Source: Cylindrodendrum hubeiense (lineage: Eukaryota > Ascomycota > Sordariomycetes > Hypocreales > Nectriaceae). From it: a DNA stretch of 64,000 bases. This document shows, one piece after another, positions 57,696-64,000 of this stretch. Position 1 is the first letter of the stretch. Every line of letters starts with the position of its first letter. The notes beneath the pieces are model-generated. The model was not told the DNA's origin. It saw nothing but the letters and a program-made list of their open reading frames with translations, and made no database searches. The stretch spans positions 62,001 through 126,000 of the forward strand of contig JAANBB010000058.1 of NCBI GenBank assembly GCA_014621425.1. The letters run 5' to 3'. The position numbers and the translations under genes were made by a program.

Positions 57696-60600
57696 CTAAT
57701 CCTCTTCGGAATCATCTGAATCATAGGATCCCTCAGACCCTTCCAGCTCGTCCTCTTCCTCGTCCTCTTCTTCTTCCTCGTCGCCATCAGGCTTCAGGCC
57801 ATAGTCGTCATGGAAGTAGCTGAGCTCGTGCGTCTGGACTTTGTAGCCCATGCCCTTGAAAGCAGTCTCCATGCCCTGGGAAGAGTTAGTTACGTACATG
57901 AACGGGTTTGCGCCGTTCACAATAATGCCCAGACTTGTGTTTGGAATGACAGAAAAATAAGGAGCATAAAGTCACATACCTCTTTCATCAAGGTCGCGCA
58001 AGTCACGATGATGTTGCTCTTACCAGGCTCGAAGCATGGTAGGATAATGTCGCGCATAACGGCGCGCATCTCGTCAATAGTAACGGCGCGCACACGGCGC
58101 AGCACCTCCTTGTCCCAGTTCTTGGGCAGGCCGCGGACGACGCCCTGGACAAAGTTTTGCTGGGCAGCGCTGGGCATCGTCGACTGCTCGTCAGCGAACA
58201 TGACAACAATCTGGCTGATGGTGCCCTCCAGTAGGTGTCGGTCAATTTCCACCTCTCCTTCGGCGACCTTACGGATGGCGTCTCTGGAAGTAGCGATAGC
58301 CTTGAAGGCATCAGGAGAGCGGTAGACACGGTATGAGAGAAGACCTGAGTTGATGTCGCGTGCGAAGTAGGAGCCGTAGGCATAGCCAGCACCACGGACA
58401 GCGTTCCAGAGAGGACCCTCAGGGGCCTCAAGGTAGCCGATGGCGACCATGAGGGCGGCCATATGCGGGTCGGAAAATGACTCCAGGCCCTTGGCCGAGG
58501 AGACAGAGTAGGAGCTGTCGAGTGTAGTCATGGGAATAATAACGGCACCCACGGATCCAGGGTTGCGACCCTCGGCGTTGAGTAGGCTCACGGGCTTGGG
58601 GATCTCGACCATGTCCTCCTGAGCAGTCAGAGACTTGGACAGAGTGTCCCAGGTGGTAAGGGGGTTGGGGAGAGTAGCCAGGTTGGCGGTAACAAGGAAG
58701 CGCATGTTCTGGAACGTGAACAGCGACTCTCGGACGGTGTTGAACCAGGACACAACCTTCTCGGGCTCCTTCTCCAACAACTTCTTGAGGCGCTTGAGGT
58801 ACACAGCTCGAACAAGGACACGCTTAGCGACAGCGAGCGTCGACCTCTCCATGTGGAACACTGCGTCAACCTCGCCAGCCATACCGCGGCCGTCACGCTT
58901 ACCCTCGGGGATATCAGCCAGGGCCTTGTTGACACCGGCCTTGAGGCGCTGAGGGTCGAAGAGGGAGTCAAACATCATGGTGCGGATCCATTCCACAGCA
59001 GCGGCGTACTTCTCTGGCTCAACCTGGAACTGGATCATCATACCGTCAGCGTCACCCAGGGATCGGGCAGAGCTGAGCGAGTAGCTGATGGTATCCCGCT
59101 CGAGCTCCATGACGACCTGCTCGAAGGCGACCTTCTCGCCATCACGCATGATGTGTGTGTTGAAGAAGTTGTCGCTGAAGATGGGCATCAAGGGCTTGAA
59201 CTCGTCGGGGATTTGAGAGGTACCGATATGGATGGTGATGTGCACGAAGTTGGTCGGCACGTCCTCGAACTGGAGGAACAGGGGTAGATTGCCACTGGGC
59301 GCAGCATCAATGAACTTCTGCGCAGATCCAGCACCCAGGCCAACAGCTCGAGCGCGTCCAGCACGGGCAGTGTCGGACTCGATGAAGTGGATAGAATCCG
59401 TGCCAGGAACCGCCCATTCATCGATGAGCGAGGCGGGGATAGGCGCATCGTTCTTCTTCTTTGCCTCCTCGAGATGCTTGCCGAGCTTAGCAAGGCCCTC
59501 GGGCCCAAGCTCCTCCTTGCGCTTGGCAATGCGAGCCTCCTCATCCTTCTTCATCTTAGAAGCCATCTCGAGGGAGGGCTTGCCAAGGACCGAGATGTGG
59601 TGAGCGTCCGACATCCACTTGCGGAGGAAGTCGCGCCAATCCTTGTCTTCCCACTTCTCCAAGGCATCGTACTCGTCAAGGTTCTGGAGATCCTTCAGCG
59701 TTGATCCATCACGTTCTCCAAAGAGATAGTCGGTGATGATGTTGGTGGCGTAGAAGGACTCGGAGGTCTCGGCGTGGTACTTGACCTGGCGTCTCTCGCG
59801 GCGAATGCACTCCCTCATGTACTCCATATCAAGGGGGTTGGAGGCGACTTCCTTCAGCAATTCAAAGAGGCGCTTCTCGACGAACTCAAGCTTCTCGGTA
59901 GCGACACCAGTGGGCTGCAACCAGATAACGGAGTTGGGGCGAGAGTCCCACCAGTAGCTGACGGAGCTGGCAAGCTCCTCACGTTCGACCATGACATTCT
60001 CGAGGATGGATACGGATGAACCGCAAAGATAGGTGAGGAGAACATTGAGAGCGGACGAAGCGGTAGTATCAATGCAGTTGGGGCCAAAAAAGCCGACGAG
60101 AATTTCACCAACAGTCTCATCCTCCTCCGGGAACTCTGCGGTGACAATCTTGGACTCGGTGAGAGCGGGAGGCTGAGCGGAGTCAATCCACGGTCTGTTA
60201 CCTTGGAGTTAGTATGTATTTCAAGCATAGGGAGTAGATTATGGGCCATGCCTACCGTCGGAAGGGGGTATCAAGGGAGGGGATGTCGTCCTTGATGGAC
60301 TCTTCAAACTTGTCGAGGATCTGAAGCAAGTTCTCGTGGTCTGTCTCTCCGACGATTACCAGGCAAAGGTTTCGGGGCTGGTACATGTCTCGGTGGAACT
60401 GGCGGATGCGCTCCGGGGTCAAGACGCGAAGGGCGTTAGTCATGCCACCAGTTTCATATCGGAAACCGACATTCTCTGGGTAAAGAAGGCGACGGGCCTT
60501 GAGGTCCATGATCTCAGGACTGCGGAATTGCACAGCTTGCATCTCTGAGTAGACAACACCGGCATCATTACCCTCACCATCAATGTGGCAAACCTCGGTG

Positions 60601-61013
60601 ACGATTCCCTCATCGGTAATGGTGGGCAGGATAATGTGCTCCAGATAGACAGGAAGGATCTGGGCGAAACCCTCCCAGCCGGCAGTCTCGAGAGTGTAGG
60701 CAGTATGATCTGTTGCAGTCCAGGCGTTCGTGCCGGAGTAGGCGCGAGAGGACAACTTGTCGAGAAGGCCCTTGTACTGGTAGCTCTTGGAGCCCATGAA
60801 GACGAGATGCTCAAGAGTATGGGGAGCACCCGAGTCGTCAAAGATCTCGGTAGCTAAGGTGAAGTAGCCGTTGACCTTGGGGCCCTTGCGGTCGGCGATG
60901 ACGACCTGCAAGCCACTGCGATCGGAGACATACTGAGTGATGGTGCAGGGAGCATAGTCTGCCTTGAAGCTCTGGATCTTGCGAAACCGCGACTTGGGAG
61001 TTTCGGAAGACAT
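57696..61013 (-). CDS. M16-family zinc metalloprotease, YOL098C/Sdd3-like
   Basis: Three exons were reconstructed: 60256-61013, 57980-60194 and 57696-57875, giving 1050 aa. The inverted zinc motif HTLEH is at residues 65-69 (SGAPHTLEHLVFMGS). The distal Glu is expected in the segment around EVCHIDGEGNDAGVVYSEM. Two M16 halves are present. The last exon was chosen so that the join reads LMKEGMETAFKGMGYKVQTH, preceded by a CTAAC branch point. It ends in a strongly acidic tail (DGDEEEEEDEEEDELEG). No mitochondrial presequence is evident, unlike Cym1, so a cytosolic location is likely (inference). The start is the ATG at 61011-61013. The substrate is not known. Confidence 0.9.
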
Positions 61014-61318
61014 GATGAGTTCCCTGAAGCCGCTCAATTTCCACAGAGAACTGGGGTATTGATTAGCATCCGTCTATGAGGCCAAACTGACGCGAACGAA
61101 CAAACAAACAAACAAATGAAGCAAAGTAGAGGAGGTTGCTGAAGACCTAAATGACGGGGGACTAGGTGCGTGTAGTTCAGTTCTTGGGCTGTCATGAGGT
61201 CAAGGACAAGCTCCAACGAAGCAATAGATATTTGGTAGTAGTATCGATAAAAAGAAAACAGAGAGCAGTTGAATGAGCCATATTTGGAAGAGAAAACGGA
61301 AACGGGAGAGAGAATGTG
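61014..61318. promoter_or_regulatory. Upstream region of the M16 protease gene
   Basis: 305 bp between the protease start and the small membrane-protein frame. It probably holds leader sequence. Confidence 0.4.
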
Positions 61319-61489
61319 CTATGTGATATTGGAGAAATCCTTGTAAGAAGCAACTAACTCGAGGCCGGGAACTGGCAATGACTGCAAACCAATCCCTTCT
61401 TTGAGGACGATAAGATAAGCCAAGATGCTCAGCAGGGCAACTACCACTGCGAGAACTGTCTGGAATGAGTTGCGAGCGAAGAGAGACAT
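61319..61489 (-). CDS. Candidate 56-aa single-span membrane microprotein or uORF
   Basis: ATG at 61487-61489 in a favourable context (GCCGCAATGTC) opens a 56-codon frame. MSLFARNSFQTVL leads into VAVVVALLSILAYLIVL-like hydrophobic residues, one clear membrane span, then a short polar tail ending in a stop. It lies ~300 bp upstream of the M16 protease start on the same strand, so it may be a separate small gene or an upstream ORF of that transcript. No family recognised. Confidence 0.4.
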   Translation of the reverse strand: MSLFARNSFQTVLAVVVALLSILAYLIVLKEGIGLQSLPVPGLELVASYKDFSNIT

Positions 61490-62222
61490 TGCGGCCGGGG
61501 AGAAGGGCACGAAAATTGAGTCTCCAATCAACCAACGACGTCACTTTGACTCCCGATCCTGTGTCGCTCCCGTGGCAGCGTGCAGGGTCGAAAACAAAAG
61601 CTCGTGAAGGCGGGGTAGTGTATATTCTCTCAACGCGGGGACACACACAGACAGAGAGCGCAAACTCGGAGAATCGCACGCCAGGAAGGAAAGCAGAGAT
61701 GAGAGAAGACAAAATAAAACAATGGCCAGGCATCACTTGCTGCCAGGCAACAAGAGGGCGCACGAATGCAGTCAGCAGGAAATTGGCAGCCTCACTCACC
61801 TATTTTCTGAGCGTGGATGCGTGAGAGGGAGGAAAGGCGCCAATCACTGGGAACGAGCCAAACAAAGAATACCCCGCTATCGCCGGCGCGGGAGGTAGCA
61901 CTGGTCTCTCAGGCACCTACAGGCAGCGGGCAGCAGCGGGCAGCCAGCGCAAGCTCAGGCACAGGCAGCAGTACCAGGGCCCAGATCGGGACCTGTGGCT
62001 TCCTGTTGTACCTGGTAGGCGGGTTGGTCGCAGTGCGTCGGGCAATACTCACGAGGCAACCACTATTTGTTTACCTCGCGAGACTGAGCAAATAAGACGA
62101 GGAGGAGGTTCAAGAGAGGGGATTTGGAAGATGACGAGCTGAGATTGCAACCTCGGAGGAGCGAGGAGGGAAGACGGATGATGACCGTTTATAAGCACAC
62201 ACAGACGGGAGATATCGCTCCC

Positions 62223-62285
62223 TGCATCACTTGCATCACTTGCACCGCTTGCACCGCTTGCATCACTCGCATCACGGGCATCACG
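62223..62285. repeat. 9-bp minisatellite, 7 units
   Basis: Seven consecutive 9-mers of the type TGCATCACT/TGCACCGCT span 63 bp without gaps. Confidence 0.85.
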
Positions 62286-62384
62286 CCCGACTACGCTTGG
62301 GGAAGGAGCTCAGCGCTCAGAGCGCCCTCGACGCCCCAAGCCCAGCATCCGACAATCACACCGTAGCGGGGCGGTCGTGGCCGG

Positions 62385-62428
62385 CTGGCACGCTTGCACG
62401 TTGGCACGCTGGTACGCTGGCACGCTGG
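62385..62428. repeat. 8-bp minisatellite (CTGGCACG), 5.5 units
   Basis: Five full 8-mers plus a half unit, each differing by at most one or two bases. Confidence 0.85.
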
Positions 62429-63108
62429 AGTTGAGGACAATGGTGAGAATGTGCCCCTGCCTCCGCGCCCCGGAACAATGCCAGCTGCAGTGGCCCGTGC
62501 TCCGATTGGCTGCCCAGCCGCTAAGCGCACCGTCATTGCTCCCCGTAGCTCACCCGGAGCTCCCCCGTGGCTCCCATTGGCCTCTGCCCTGATAGGCCCC
62601 CTTCGGACCTGGACACCTGGCAGCCCTGGTGTTACAGTGTTGCAGTGGGCGGCCACCTGTGTCGACAAAGGGACCTCGCCCAAAGTACCTCCGAGGGGTA
62701 CGTACTTACCCACCTACCCACCTACCATTCTGGAGCTGCTTGCTGGAAGCTCCAAATAGAAAGGAAGTTGACAGCTTGTGACCCGCGCCCGCCGCCACAG
62801 CGTTGCGACCGAATGCCTACCTACACAACGAGGAACCACAAGGACACACCAACTTTGCGCCGCAAGAGGGTCGACGAAACCGAATGACGTATCCCCATCA
62901 TCACGACTGCGACGCCTAAAACGAGGCCCACGAACGGCAGACGATACTCCTCCCGCCACGACGCCGTGCAGTGACGTGACGCTATACATCCAACACTACC
63001 ATCCAACCCAGCGACGCTCTCCCTCTCTAGCTTCGGTGCAGAACCACCAACCTTCTACTCGAGTCTGCAGATATCCTTGTCTCCAGACTCCCTACGCATC
63101 CTCCCACC

Positions 63109-64000
63109 ATGGCTGCCGCTACCGAGCCGTCGCTGCAGCTCAGCAACGCCCTCGTTGCCTTCTCCCTCGAAGGCCGCTTTCCCGAGGACATATCCCACCT
63201 CCCTCCCGTCTCCGAAACCGACCTACAACCAGCAATTCAGGCCCTAGCCAAGGCCAAAAAAGATCTCGAGGTACCTTGTCCCCACCCCGGGAAGCTCCCT
63301 GGCAGTGTCAAATACTTACAGCTCCGGTAGACCGAGCTCACCACCATCGACGAAGAGACGAAAGAAGACGCCAGCTCGTGGGCCAGAAATCACAAGACCC
63401 TGCAAGAGGACATCATTCGCTCCAGGACTATCGCCAATGACATTGTCCGGCAGTCCGAGGCTCCAGACGTCTCGGGTGAATCCATCGAGGATGCCGAAGA
63501 GAAAGCCGACTTCTTAAATCGAGAGGTCCAGTACAGCCAGCAGCTGCACGGTGTTTTGCGAAAGATTCAACATGTCAATGGACTCCTTTGCGAGGTTGAG
63601 GCCGCCAAAAATGAGCGCCGCATCCTCGATTCATTGCACTTACTTGAGAGTATGTCTCTCCGTCCTCGCCTAGCCTGGTACTATAACTAACCATCGCAAA
63701 GAATCATGGACCGCCATTGATGAAGTCGGTGTCAGCAAGACCTGTAGGGTCATGAGGTTGCTAGATATACGCAGCTTCGAGCTCAAATCTGCCGTCCACG
63801 AAGTATTTGATCATGTATGGAAGGCTTTGGTGCATGTCGACATCGACACCCGCCAGATTGCTGTCTACAATGACATTGAGGGTAAATTCCCCCTCGCCTT
63901 AACTTGTTCACATTCGTTCTAACTATTTGCAGGCGAGCAGATGAATCTTACCGATGCTGTAGTTGGTCTCAGGGCGTACAAGGAAGTGGATGAACGCATG
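63109..64000 (+). CDS. ZW10: Centromere/kinetochore protein ZW10 (5' part, cut by window edge)
   Basis: Four exons are visible: 63109-63270, 63331-63649, 63702-63881 and 63933-64000 (continues). 243 codons are seen. The reading frame joins as ...KKDLE/TELTTIDEETKED..., LLEK/SWTAIDEVG and YNDIEGEQMN. The pattern (helical, Glu/Asp/Arg-rich; LHLLEKSWTAIDEV; LKSAVHEVFDHVWKALVHVD) matches the N-terminal coiled part of fungal ZW10. ZW10 is a Dsl1/NRZ-type tether for Golgi-to-ER vesicles and, in animals, a kinetochore component. The C-terminal part lies beyond the window. Confidence 0.88.

Larger units (their letters stand above)
61490..63108. other. Intergenic with tandem repeats, ZW10 upstream region
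   Basis: 1.6 kb. No gene supported. It contains two short tandem-repeat arrays (62223-62285, 62385-62428) and the ZW10 promoter and leader. Confidence 0.5.

Noticed and set aside
1..64000. tRNA, rRNA, CRISPR or intact transposon
   Set aside because: Read through for cloverleaf-like A/B boxes, rRNA blocks, spaced direct repeats and transposase or reverse-transcriptase motifs; nothing convincing. A tRNA scan would be decisive.

Overview
The window is nuclear DNA of a filamentous ascomycete (Pezizomycotina). The genes are monocistronic and lie on both strands. Most are split by short introns (about 50-110 nt) with GT..AG borders and CTAAC-like branch points. The proteins are typical eukaryotic housekeeping products (eL38, Rad7/Rad16, Ste24, Cym1, taxilin, ZW10). 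Species was not determined; a Sordariomycete-like fungus is a guess. I rebuilt the exons by hand from splice signals, reading frame and protein continuity. No rRNA, tRNA, CRISPR array or intact transposon was recognised.

Layout. 0-5 kb: an unknown 446-aa protein, a small 115-aa probable membrane protein, ribosomal protein eL38 and an ABM-like barrel protein. 7-9.3 kb: a secreted HEXXH protein with a Ser/Thr-rich linker. 12.6-17.3 kb: mevalonate kinase, converging on the farnesyl/geranylgeranyltransferase alpha subunit, which has an unusual N-terminal extension. 18.2-22.7 kb: an Mtr2/NTF2-like protein, mitochondrial methionyl-tRNA synthetase and a NAT9-type acetyltransferase. 22.7-31.2 kb: a tandem duplication of a divergent dynamin-like GTPase / GrpB-family pair. 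31.7-36.4 kb: mitochondrial bL34 and a secreted class 3 lipase. 36.7-43.1 kb: head-to-head RAD7 and RAD16. 43.9-45.3 kb: ornithine decarboxylase. 48.8-61.0 kb: two M16 metalloproteases (Cym1 and a YOL098C-type enzyme) flanking taxilin and the CAAX protease Ste24. From 63.1 kb to the edge: the 5' part of a ZW10 gene.

How genes relate. Rad7 and Rad16 form one nucleotide-excision-repair complex and share an intergenic promoter. Mevalonate kinase, the prenyltransferase alpha subunit and Ste24 are successive steps from isoprenoid supply to CAAX processing. Three organellar proteins are present (MetRS, bL34m, Cym1).

The most unusual region is the dynamin locus. Two six-exon dynamin-like genes share all intron positions and phases. 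The left copy carries a one-base frameshift. The shared promoter with a GrpB-family gene was duplicated with them, including a G/C palindrome, and the left GrpB copy survives only as a tiny remnant. This layout suggests a divergent, possibly co-regulated dynamin/nucleotidyltransferase-like module; its function is unknown.
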